A stretch of 64,000 bases of DNA from Ephydatia muelleri (taxonomy: Eukaryota; Porifera; Demospongiae; Spongillida; Spongillidae). The notes below the pieces were generated by a model, which saw nothing but the letters and a program-made list of their open reading frames with translations, had not been told where the DNA came from and ran no database searches. The stretch lies in assembly GCA_013339895.1 (NCBI GenBank), contig JABACO010000012.1, forward strand, positions 6,653,932 through 6,717,931, read 5' to 3'. This document shows, one piece after another, positions 54,765-64,000 of this stretch; position 1 is the stretch's first letter; every line of letters starts with the position of its first letter. The translations under genes were made by a program, and so were the position numbers.

Positions 54765-56486
54765 TCAGTCTCTGTGCTCAATTCCATACAAATAGGCAAC
54801 ATCTTCAGTATTAACCCTCAAAGGGCCATCACTAGATTTATCCAGGAGAGTTTCAGTGCTTGCTGCTCGACAAATTATTGCATTTTCTCTGCCAAATTCT
54901 GTGAATAGGTATTTCCGCCAGGTGGAAGAAGCAAAGCAGCACCTTGCAACTTGCAATAGACTTCTATGTCGAGAAGAGCAGTGCCATAAAATGTAGCAAA
55001 GAATGCAGACCATAGGGAGAAGCACTAGTATGCATTCAACCAATAGACAAGCCTTGAGTGAACCGCGGTTTGTATCTGTTTCAACAACTGTATACCAAAC
55101 AAAACTATTGATAAGTGCCATGTTCACAAAAATTGCAACATCAACCGAATTTAATCGCTTATTTTTATATGGTCTTAAGACTGCAAACAGCAATATGAAG
55201 CTTGTGATGATAATCTGCTGAAAGAGATACTGCAGTAGCACAGGCTGTGTATAAGCCGCCAGAAACAAGAGACGGAATCCCAAATAGAGCCCAGCAAAGT
55301 AACGCCTATCGTCCTTGAAACACCCCTGGAATGCGTCAAGCAAGATGGCGATGCTTGTAGTAGGGTACACCCTCTGGAGACACCTCACCCTGGTCACTAG
55401 GTGCTCCCACCACCTCAAGGGGTAATGGAGGAGGGCAACAGGTAGCAGGATGAGGAGTATCATGATCATCCACGCGGGCAGCTTGTACCCCAGCGAGTAG
55501 GTGCGGTCATCGTAGTGGAAGTTGCCATAAAAGTACACCATGTTGTATATGGTATGGAGGCTTTCGTTCCACAGCGGCACGGGACTGAGCAAGTAGACTG
55601 TTATCTCGCAGAACCGGTTGTAGGAGAGGAGGACAAAAGCGGCAAACACCTGCACCAGAGAGGTGCGGAACTTGTATTTCTTCAGGCAGAGGCAGATAGC
55701 CGGATAGCTGCTGCAAAATTTGACCAAGACGACGACAACGATGATCATCAAGAGAGGGAAAAGGGCTTCCAGGTACTTCAACACCAGCATGTCAAGTGAA
55801 GTCAGGGAGCTGTTCAGGCAATGCTTAGGTATGAGGTTTCCCATGATATTCAGATTAAAAGGGCTGTAAATGATCTGGTAGACCTTCTGAAAGGTCGCTG
55901 GATCAGAGAATAGCACGGCGAGAGGTGCCACCCCATCTGCATTGAGGTCGAGGGTCGTTGAAATGGTCTGCGCGTAGAGTATGAAGGCATTGAAGGGTCC
56001 ACTGGTAAGGTGGACATCGAATGCAACGATGAGGAGGAACACCACAAAGAGAGGCATGTAGACTGACAAGACGTAGTAGATCCAGTTCGTCTTTGAGCTC
56101 TGGGCATTACACGGAACACAATCGAACGTGTCCGAATTGAAAGCCGGTCCAAAATGTTGCTGGCAAGCTCCGCAGGTGATTCCAGTCCTGTGAGTGATAT
56201 TGCAGGCATAGTTCCCAATATCGGTGACGTCGCTAGGAATGCGCAAGTAATCACCCGATACATTGTAGGTGCAGAAGCCTGAGGGGCAGAAAGCGACCAA
56301 GATCTCTCCACTGACATTGTTTGCCCAAATTCCGTTCTTCAGCAACCAATCGAATGTGGCTTCATCGCACAGCAAGTAGTTGCTGACACTATGGTCACAG
56401 GAGGTGCCCATTGCAATACACCCATACTGCTGTGACAAAAAGCATATCACCAGCAGTTCATATCGTCTCACAGGCCTCATATCCAT
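54765..56486 (-). CDS. Multi-pass membrane protein with Cys-rich ectodomain (sponge/cnidarian-type family)
   Basis: An uninterrupted single-exon frame; residue numbers below count from 56510. I prefer ATG 56486 (MDMRPVRRYELLVICFLSQQ) to 56510, as it gives a compact signal peptide. The ectodomain (to ~residue 140) has paired cysteines: CPSGFCTYNVSG, YACNITHRTGITCGACQ and FDCVPC, the last two typical of the juxtamembrane module of this family, plus several N-glycosylation sites. About eight hydrophobic segments follow (YVLSVYMPLFVVFLLIVAFD, LFPLLMIIVVVVLVKF, WMIMILLILLPVALL, IIITSFILLFAVL and LVECILVLLPMVCILCYILW among them), then a ~70-residue cytoplasmic tail. It is probably a surface receptor or channel-like protein; the ligand is unknown. 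It is the only gene in the window that looks like a host gene. Upstream exons could exist. Confidence 0.75.
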   Translation of the reverse strand: MDMRPVRRYELLVICFLSQQYGCIAMGTSCDHSVSNYLLCDEATFDWLLKNGIWANNVSGEILVAFCPSGFCTYNVSGDYLRIPSDVTDIGNYACNITHRTGITCGACQQHFGPAFNSDTFDCVPCNAQSSKTNWIYYVLSVYMPLFVVFLLIVAFDVHLTSGPFNAFILYAQTISTTLDLNADGVAPLAVLFSDPATFQKVYQIIYSPFNLNIMGNLIPKHCLNSSLTSLDMLVLKYLEALFPLLMIIVVVVLVKFCSSYPAICLCLKKYKFRTSLVQVFAAFVLLSYNRFCEITVYLLSPVPLWNESLHTIYNMVYFYGNFHYDDRTYSLGYKLPAWMIMILLILLPVALLHYPLRWWEHLVTRVRCLQRVYPTTSIAILLDAFQGCFKDDRRYFAGLYLGFRLLFLAAYTQPVLLQYLFQQIIITSFILLFAVLRPYKNKRLNSVDVAIFVNMALINSFVWYTVVETDTNRGSLKACLLVECILVLLPMVCILCYILWHCSSRHRSLLQVARCCFASSTWRKYLFTEFGRENAIICRAASTETLLDKSSDGPLRVNTEDVAYLYGIEHRD

Positions 56487-57770
56487 TGCTGATCGGTGTA
56501 TGTGAAACAAAATGCATAAGTCAGTGGTAATGCATTATGGTGAATGCAGCTACGTGGCATTTGTGCATACCAATTTTTTTTTTCTTAACTGAATTACGTA
56601 ATATATGTACATAGCAATATTGACAAATGACAAAGGACAGGAGTTCAATGTTCAAACAGAGATCCTACTTTTGGAGTAGGATAGATCAATGGCCTCCATG
56701 TGGGTCTATGATCTAGGAGGGCCTCGACATTATTGCATAGCAATTCGAGGATCCAGTTATATGACTAACACATTAATTCATATGTACTGTATACACTTTA
56801 ATGTGCGATTGTAATTTTCTTTTATGAACTCCTTACCCTGCATGCACCGTAATTAATGGTGTGGAAATGGTTACAGAAACTCACTAATGTAACACATAAC
56901 AGTTTGTTTGGGGAGCATTGTGTTTCTTCTGCAAGACTGTACACAGTTTCCCCTACACTCCACCAATGCACAAACATTCCATAATCAGAGTAGCATTTGG
57001 GACTAATGAAGGAAATTAATTGCCTTAATTAACTTGCTACCTAGTGGACTACAGAAGTACAACATTTTGCTACTTAGCAAACTGCATGCACTTCTACATC
57101 ACAAGTCCAGAAGAACTGTTCGAGTGTGCTCTACAGGAGTGATAAACTTCAACATACTAATGAGGGCTCCACCAGCAAGACCAAACCACTGCCGCATGCG
57201 CGGCTGAGTATGCTCACCGAATACAATTTACCCGGTCGAGGCCCTGATTTACCGTTATGTTTTGCTCGGCTTCTGCTCCAGTGTCTTCTCGTCCCAGATC
57301 CACACGACGTAACGATTTGTCGCCCGGCAATATTAATTGTAGTCTTGGTCCCAGACCGAACGGACGCAGCTGCGGATTAATTGATTGTAAAAGTACAATT
57401 AACGACCTCACCTAATCCTGTCACTCCTCACAAGATATTTGGCAGAATCTGGCTTGACCCCGTCCCTTGAGAGGGAGAGGGAGGGTGCGCTGCGTGTCTA
57501 CAATGAGACACGCCCCCATCCCACCACAATTAGTGGGCGTGGACTTATCGTGATGGAAAAAGAAATTCTGGCTTGTCCGCTGCTAGTTCGATGCTCGAAT
57601 GAGCTACCACCCCGACGCGCATGCGTCAAATAGACGACCGTCAATGGGTAGGTGCTTCTCAGCATTAACTACGTTTAACAATCATTATTATCCGATTAAG
57701 GTACTGAAGATTCAATCTTACAGTATGCAACTGCTTAAATATCAAAGTCCAGGCCCGTAGCCAGGTCAGG
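56487..57770. other. Unassigned
   Basis: No gene supported. The ORFs at 57126-57380 and 57439-57633 have no motifs. 57348-57385 resembles half of the palindrome at 41336-41432. 57750-57766 (CAGGCCCGTAGCCAGG) looks like the end of a G-rich hAT MITE. Confidence 0.4.
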
Positions 57771-57775
57771 AAATG

Positions 57776-58610
57776 CAGGGCCGTAGATAACTTTTATAGT
57801 TTGGGGGGGCACAATAGGTCTGAATGTCAATGTGGTCTAAATTTTATAGGTATGCCCTGTACGTGTAAGTCTACATGTATTCACAATTTGATTTGAACCA
57901 TATCTTGCATGCATGCGCGCGTTTCATATACACTCATTAAGGAAAAATACCAAACAATTCTTGGCGACTGGAATTGCGGCTTGCAAATTCATTGCCAATG
58001 ATTGCAAGGTCAAGCTTGTCTGATTCATCTTTGTGAACATGCAGTAGCATGCACCAGTTTAACCTTGATTGGTGCATTGTACTTCGTAGCCAGGTCTTTA
58101 ATCGTCGCAGGGCACTGAAGGTTCGTTCGCTGACTGCGTTGGTGGCAGGCATGACAATAATAAGTTTGGCAAGCTTAATAACTTCAGTGTATAGCTCACT
58201 CTCGATAAGACTGAGGGACTGAAGAAAGGCAATGATGCCTTTTAATTTCATCCCGCCTACAAGGCTTTTAATCTCATGAGGAAGACTCGCATGCAGGATA
58301 AGCAGCTGGCTTGCCATGCGCTGCTGATTAAAATCATCACCATATGGCTGCATTACATCACTATAATCCTCCAACTTACATTCCGAATCACACAGCAGCT
58401 CTTCCAGTTTCGATAACATTTTATACCCGAAGTTTGTCGGACATCAGAATCCTCCTTTGATGATACCCCGGGCCGTATCGGCACAATATACTTCAATATT
58501 GACATTGCGATTGCCACGCACGTGATTGCACTGTAATAATTTTTATAAAATGCGATAGAAAATTTGGGGGGGCACGTGCCCCCCCAAGCTCCCCCTTATC
58601 TACGGCCTTG
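57776..58610 (-). mobile_element. 835-bp hAT element with a 5-bp target duplication
   Basis: The ends CAGGGCCGTAGATAA...TTTGGGGGGGCAC and CAAGGCCGTAGATAAGGGGG...TTGGGGGGGCAC are inverted repeats. AAATG flanks both sides (57771-57775, 58611-58615). A 5-bp duplication points to the hAT5 group; classical hAT elements make 8 bp. It is an internally deleted copy keeping only the transposase C-terminus. Confidence 0.8.
57937..58419 (-). pseudogene. hAT transposase C-terminus (dimerisation region)
   Basis: 160 open residues. LAKLIIVMPATNAVSERTFS, then LRRLKTWLRSTM and RLNWCMLLHVHKDESDKL, are the hallmark of the hAT C-terminal dimerisation domain in ZMYM/DUF4371-like transposases. The N-terminal fingers and the DDE part are missing, so the ORF is a remnant although open. 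Stop near 57937, inside the right arm of the element. Confidence 0.8.
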
Positions 58611-59330
58611 AAATGGGGGGGTTCGGAAAATAATTAATGTGGACCTAACTAGTGGGCGGTGGCCGAGATGGGTTGCCCGATACGAAAAGTGGGGGGGGGG
58701 GGGCGTGTTTAAACCATACAACCAGACTTCGGCCTGGGACTGAGCTCCAACAGTTGTGCAATCTTTCAGTCTCTGTTTCAATACCATATTGCGTTGTAAC
58801 ATGCAGATAGAATAATATGACTTGCTTCCACCAGACTTTTCTGTACTTGCATGCATGGTTATTGAACGGCACAATGATCGATATATGGACTGGGGACCAA
58901 CGAGCCCAGTGCATTGTAAATCGATCTTCGTATCATACACTCCCGGCCCTATAAACACAATACTTCTGATCCAATGCTGAGTCATACTGAATGGCACGAA
59001 ACACTACTTTGTACATTAAACCTAGGATATTGTTATACACACAAGTACAGTGACAAGTGTTGAAATTGAATTCAAGGGCGGATTAGGGTCGTTCACAGTC
59101 AATAATTTAGTAGAGCTAGGAAGTTGCCAGGGTTTCCCGGGGTATCCAGCTGCTCAGCATCTCCTCGCAATGCAATGCATTGCTTTGCACAGAACAAAAC
59201 AACACTAGCCACGGACTTCAAAATGCCTCTGTTCCGCAGGGGCGGATGCAGGAATTTTCGAAGGGGGGGTTACCAAAGGGGATGGGTGCGGGAGGGGGAT
59301 GTGCCCCATATCGAGAAATGAGCGGTCAAC
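58611..59330. repeat. Patchwork of hAT-MITE ends
   Basis: 58650-58720 is the inverted relative of 26780-26870 (CTTTTCGTATCG plus G/C run). 59079-59091 (CAAGGGCGGATTA) and 59238-59262 (CAGGGGCGGATGCAGGAATT...) look like further G-rich hAT ends. No full element can be closed, and no gene is seen. Confidence 0.45.
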
Positions 59331-60670
59331 GGGAGCCCTTCATTAATTCGCGGTTTGCGTAATCACGACATATTTCCGTAATCGTTCCATACACAGTATG
59401 GGGAAAGCATACCAAATGTTTTTTACAACTTAGCTCCTGACAGATTGTTAGTGCGACACATTTGGCAAGATTTTTAAACACGTCACCATATTTTTCCCGA
59501 ATAAGCCCTCGGTTCCATTGAATTGTAGGGGCCTTTTTTTCAAATGTTCATGAAGTCAACGGGGTGAGTTCCTCATCACAAAATTCCACAGTCTATTACG
59601 TCAAAACCTTAAAGATCTACTCTTAGCTCCTGACAGAAACATATAGCTGATACACAAAGCAACTATTCTGCGCTTTTAAACGTAGGTCTTCGTATTTGAA
59701 AATTCGGTTCCATATTCCACAGAAGTATTCCTTCTTGGATTTCATAGCTATAGCGTCCCCGTCTCGTGCCCACAAAAATTGAAATACGGACGTACGTACA
59801 TTAGGCAACATTACCAAAGGTCCTATTGTGCGCTGCCGCACGCTCATTTAAGTAATTTCTAGGCTACTGCATGGTGAAGCGGTGATGCTGTGTTATGTAC
59901 TATATATAGTAGCTTGTACATATCCCGCGTCGTATCCATAACGCTTACCCACGGCTGCCAGCTCTTGCTGGAGCACTACACTCCTCGGTACCCTGCACAG
60001 TGGCGTGCACAGTGGTGTGCGCTTAAACCTTGAGCACTGTAGTGTGCATGTAGGCGTATGTTGTTTCTAAATAATGCACACGGTACGGGGGGGAAAGGGG
60101 GGGGGGGGGGGGGGGGGGGAACTTACAAGCTTAGACCTTATACGTAGGTCCAGGGTAGTAATTGTAGCGGAAGGTCCAGGGTAGTAATTGTACATTTAGG
60201 TCCAGGTTAGGCCGATGTAGGTACATGTACATTGTCCAGGTTAGGCCTGTGTAGGTGGTATACATGTAGGATCAGGGTAGGCCTATGTAGGTCCAAGTTA
60301 GGCCTGTGTTGGTACATGTAGGTCCAGGGTCTGACTGGTGGTGATGAACACTTAGGCAAAGATGCCGCATCGCATTCTGTAAATGTACACTTTGCCCTTG
60401 ATGATAAATATAAATTCTTTCATTGTGTGCTATGTAAACTGTGGTTAGCTAGCTGAATAGTGTATTGTCTAAACTGATGTTAGGTTGCCTGGTGTACATG
60501 TACATTTGAATCTACAAGCTATAGTAGTTCTAAAAGCACATACTAATACATGTAGCCCCTATATACAAACCACACATTGTGTGCAGAAACGTGTTTTGGT
60601 GGTGATGACATGGACCTTTTAGGCCTGATGCGGCAATGCCAGCAAGTATTAGGGAGGGGGTGGAGTGTGC
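59331..60670. other. Unassigned, with poly-G and a degenerate repeat
   Basis: No gene supported. 60088-60119 is a poly-G run. 60140-60335 repeats the words TAGGTCCAGGGTAG / GTCCAGGTTAGGCC / TGTAGGTACATG five to seven times at irregular spacing, a decayed minisatellite. Confidence 0.5.
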
Positions 60671-60687
60671 TTTGGACCTGATGCAGA

Positions 60688-60760
60688 GGCTCTTTGGCCT
60701 AGTGGTAGACTGCTCAGCGCTCCGATGTATAGACATAAAGCTTTCCGTTACGAACCTTCA
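60688..60760 (+). repeat. tRNA-like (SINE-like) segment, weak
   Basis: TTTGGCCTAGTGGTAGACTG fits the internal A box of a tRNA promoter. CCGTTACGAACC ~45 bp later is a poor B box (one insertion and one change from GGTTCGAANCC). It does not fold as a tRNA to my eye; at best a decayed tRNA-derived SINE. Confidence 0.25.
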
Positions 60761-61069
60761 CGGCTTCACATAAGTATAGTTAAATTTGGGCGCTATACGT
60801 GTACTGTGACGCTCTAGCCACATGCACACATGCAGACAAAGATTGAACGATATGTAAGGCTCAAGCCTGCGTAGGTCGTTCTGCACTGGAAAGTGCTAAC
60901 GAATCAACTTAAATTTCCTGTGTAAGCTGCATGACTATATAAATGCCGATGCGCGATGACGACGCCATGTATTACGTTAGCGGTTGTTATAATTTAAGCA
61001 GAATCAAGTTATTGGGCACATTTTTTCTCATAATATTGTCAATTACATATTTACTGAATAATTTTGGCA

Positions 61070-61285
61070 GATGACGCAAGGCATTGCGCAATGTATAACA
61101 AATAAGTTATGCGCCAGCGGTAGAAATTAATTTTTTGTCTTGATTTTAGTTAAAGAACAGTTCATGATATCAATTTATAAAGTACACATTATAATCAGAC
61201 CGATTTATTGTACATACTAAACGTGTTTAAATTCAATTTGAAAATAAATTGCAAGATGACCACCGATGTATGGACGATTTCTCGA
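61070..61285 (+). repeat. Dispersed repeat copy 2
   Basis: Shares blocks with 27955-28140, and its last 57 bp (AATTCAATTTGAAAATAAAT, TGCAAGATGACCACCGATG, TATGG, CGATTTCTCG) recur at 62985-63045 in the same orientation. Confidence 0.7.
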
Positions 61286-61699
61286 GGGTGATGGCAGTCT
61301 GTAATTGTCCACTTTTGTACACTTGGCTGCTCATCTGGTCCCATCAAACACCCACCCCCCTCCTTTCATAACAAAAACTGTATCGTAATACCATCCTCAT
61401 GGGCTTCATCCACCTCCAGGTTAGCCTCGTCCCCAGGCTCTATTTTTATATTAAAGTTACGGGGGCGAAAAACAGGGCCTGGTAGACACTGCCAGGGTCC
61501 TAGCGTAGCCATTACTTAGAGTATACTTTTGTAGTTTATTTTGGAAACCTGGATTCCGTATACTCCTCGTTCCCAGCGCTGGCTTTTCCTCGTCTCTATG
61601 TTTGTAACCCGTCATTGCGCTCCATTTAGAAATACACAACGCGTATACAAGTAAAGTATTTCTACTGAGCTATGCTCGTGTTCTATGCCACTTTGCAGC

Positions 61700-62219
61700 T
61701 TTAGTACACCTTTTCACTGATGCCTGTAAGGAAGGAGATGGCGAACGTGTCATCAGATATGCAGATGTTGGAAGTTGTGTATGCTTCACTTCCATGCAGA
61801 GAGGAAGACTAAGTATGCAATCGAGGGGGCTCTTCGATTACAATTCCAATTTGCTACTCTTCAGCCTAACCTTGTGCACCAGCTAATTGGGGAGATTTGT
61901 GAATACCCATGGTGGCAAAGGGCGCAACCTGCCTTGTGATCTCCACAATGAGCATGTAAACAGGCTTTACAAACAATTAATAGCAAACATGGGAGCGCTA
62001 GTACTCGTGCTGCAAGAGCAGTGTCCTCCTTTGAGAGGCTTGCGCGATGCTCTTGGTTTTGTGAGACAGACAGGCATCCATCCAGAGGAAACTGATCACA
62101 GCAGGAAGTCAGATGCGAAAGATGTGCAGATTGTTGTAGAAGTTGTATTAAAGGCCAGAATACTTGAGGTGATTGATAAGAGATGTCAAAGTTCCCCAAC
62201 TTCTCTCCAAATCCCCTAG
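61700..62219 (+). pseudogene. DUF6589-type gene fragment, frameshifted
   Basis: Homologous text changes frame at least three times: FTDACKEGDGERVIRY (~61708), LHFHAERKTKYAIEGALRLQ (~61787), GRFVNTHGGKGRNLPCDLHN and EHVNRLYKQLIANMG (~61890-61990), then weaker text to 62219. The last blocks (WxRFVNTxGGxGxNxPCDLHNEHxN) are what I remember as the core of DUF6589 proteins, which are multi-copy in cnidarians and sponges and linked to mobile elements. The frameshifts (one at LIWGRF is a single missing base) show a dead copy. An open ORF from a TTG at 61887 is not a real start. Confidence 0.6.
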
Positions 62220-63334
62220 ATAGAATTGAGAGAGATACCTACACCTGTCTTTCCACACACATGTACACTCAAACTCAATTTATAATCAATATACTCATGC
62301 TGATTTTGGGAAAGGTAGGGGGGGGGGGGGGGTTACCCTTTATTAAATCCATATTTGGGAGTTCATAACCAGTGGCTCTAATATGTACTTCTGTGTGTAT
62401 GCGGTGATGCCCCCACATTTGGAGGGACCTAACCCACACCTACCCTAGTTAACATCGATGAATCAACAGATGGAGTTATAGCACCATGAGTCATGACTGG
62501 CGCGCGTGTGCAGTGGCGAGTTTCGAGGGAGGTGCACGTGGGGGGGGGGGGGGGGGTACAAATTCATTGGCTAGTGCCCAGCTATATATGTATATACTCA
62601 AAGGCGCATCGGGATAAGCATAAGCTTTGTATAGTAGTTTGAGCGTTTTTACGCATAGAAACTATCTGTGGTGAAACGGATTAAGCCTTAGTATCAAAGA
62701 GCTAGAGCGTATGCATATGCACTTCGTAACTTGTGGCAACATAAGGTTTTACGTAGCAGAAACTCCGTTTTACGTAGCAGAAACTGCATCCGATTTATTA
62801 GTCAGGCCATTACTGCACGTGATCATGTGTGTAGTTATTCAATCCGAAAATTCATTAACAAACGAAGCAATTAGATGCGGTAGTAATTAGATTCTTGCCT
62901 TGATTTTCGCATAACATTGCTTAACTCTATTGCAGTGAAAGTAACAGCATACATTTAAATCGATTTTTAGAATTTTATGAGATAATTTAGAATTCAATTT
63001 GAAATAAAATGCAAGATGACCACCGATGTATGGGCGATTTCTCGTTATGCCCTCTAGCGCGAAGCGCGGAAGCTTTTGAAATCATAGGCTGGCATTGCAT
63101 GCAAAATAATTTTCATACACACGAACATGTACTGTTTGTTTGTTTTTTTTTTAATCCAAAAATTGATATTACTCGATTATCATGTAAGTATGCTGGCAAA
63201 GGTGCCATGAATGCTATGTATGTGCCGGACCTTAAGTGTGTTGGAGCGGATAAAATTAATGTGCATGCATGCATGCGCATCACGATCATTTACAGTGTTA
63301 CATTATAACTATACATATACACATGTCAGTATAG
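62220..63334. other. Unassigned, with repeat copy 3
   Basis: 62985-63045 is the third copy of the repeat end described at 61.2 kb. G runs lie at 62319-62331 and 62540-62556. The plus ORF at 63009-63308 starts within the repeat and has no motif. Confidence 0.45.
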
Positions 63335-63349
63335 TCACAAAATTGCGAC

Positions 63350-63592
63350 AAAATGATTAAAAAAATCCCTTTGAGTTACTTGTCTTTGTGATAAAGAGTT
63401 AGAGAAGAGACGTCGTGGTTGCTTCCGAATGAACTCTTCTACTATAGCACGACTATTGATCTGCACATCATAATGGATATGCATCAGACACAATGATGAC
63501 AGCCTCTCTTCACCCATACATGAACGAAAAACAGTTTTCACCCTTCGAAATGCAGAGAATGAACGCTCTGGACCTGCATGTGGGAGGCTCAA
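63350..63592 (-). pseudogene. hAT transposase C-terminal fragment
   Basis: The minus frame reads LSLPHAGPERSFSAFRRVKT, then MGEERLSSLCLMHIHYDV and EEFIRKQPRRLF. This is the hAT dimerisation helix pair, from a family different from the 57.9-kb copy. No upstream transposase part is found in frame; 63593-64000 shows only a motif-less ORF. Confidence 0.65.
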
Positions 63593-64000
63593 CAGTTACA
63601 TCAATGATTCTTATGAAGCCTTTTGGAATAAATTGAAATGTACAGTCATATGTAGCTAGGGGTCGCTTAAACCATAAACAGCTGTTGTGGTTTTTTTGTG
63701 CACCATGTGCATGCGCTAAGTATGAATTATAGAATGACCTTTCGCTACAAACCGCATGATTGAGCTTTGTCTTGCGCAATTCATGACGAACCGATCTCTC
63801 AACAACACGTATACGCTTTTGAAAGTTCAAACTCTAGCAACAGAAAACACCGATAAAAGAGAACAAGTGTGCATCACGTGAATGACGTATGTTTATTCCG
63901 CCACTGAGTTCCGGCTGGCAATGTTGTCAGCTCTCCTAGAGCTGAACAATGCTGGAAGGTTTGTCTGGATATTCCACAGAATGCACTAGCTGCTCTGCCA

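Noticed and set aside
60688-60760. Functional tRNA gene
   Set aside because: A box acceptable, but the B box is degenerate and no acceptor stem pairing is visible.

Overview
This is a transposon-rich, AT-rich eukaryotic window from an invertebrate. A sponge (Porifera) is my best guess. Genes carry GT-AG introns, there are no operons, and nearly everything recognisable is a mobile element. The one host-like gene, a multi-pass membrane protein at 54.8-56.5 kb, belongs to a cysteine-rich type I associate with sponges and cnidarians. Lineage is inferred from gene content only.

Layout. 0-1 kb: a satellite of roughly 165-173 bp units. 1.7-12.3 kb: a three-level nest. A LINE fragment is split by a Ty3/gypsy retrotransposon of the Gmr1 type (1924-11996, 5-bp TSD, integrase upstream of reverse transcriptase, tRNA-Leu primer site, a perfect heat-shock-element array in its LTRs). 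Its gag gene is in turn split at a TTAA by a Kolobok-like DNA transposon (2994-7924) with an intron-rich transposase. 13.4-17.2 kb: the 3' end of a LINE with a restriction-like endonuclease, a 130-bp perfect palindrome, and a CR1/Jockey-like LINE. 18.4-24.8 kb: a decayed DNA transposon (6-bp TSD, ~100-bp TIRs). Its transposase starts with regions resembling the RAG1 N-terminus (Cys/His block, RING finger, extra zinc finger), followed by a non-RAG DDE core, and is broken by a second LINE. 25-29.9 kb: mostly unassigned, with two small ORFs and repeat fragments.

29.9-51.1 kb: a 21,154-bp element bounded by ~340-370-bp terminal inverted repeats (TAT...ATA ends) and a perfect 6-bp target duplication (ATCTTC). 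It holds two divergent, apparently intact, intron-containing genes: a 510-residue rve-type DDE integrase (44.2-49.1 kb, +) and a HECT-type E3 ubiquitin ligase (31.3-~40.7 kb, -). Several MITEs and minisatellites sit in their introns. The integrase fold, 6-bp TSD and TAT/ATA ends fit what I recall of the IS3EU superfamily. The size and the ubiquitin-ligase cargo make this the most interesting object in the window.

51-64 kb: an inverted repeat pair enclosing a ~930-bp almost pure C/T tract, the membrane-protein gene, a short hAT element with a 5-bp TSD, a broken DUF6589-type gene, a hAT C-terminal fragment and dispersed repeats.

How it fits together: each element is self-contained. The nesting gives a relative age order: LINE fragment, then Gmr1-like element, then Kolobok-like insert; and RAG1-N-like transposon, then LINE B. 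The two LTRs are identical apart from one 36-bp indel, so that insertion is very young. No searches were run. Family names rest on motif recognition, and exon borders are read by eye from GT/AG sites.
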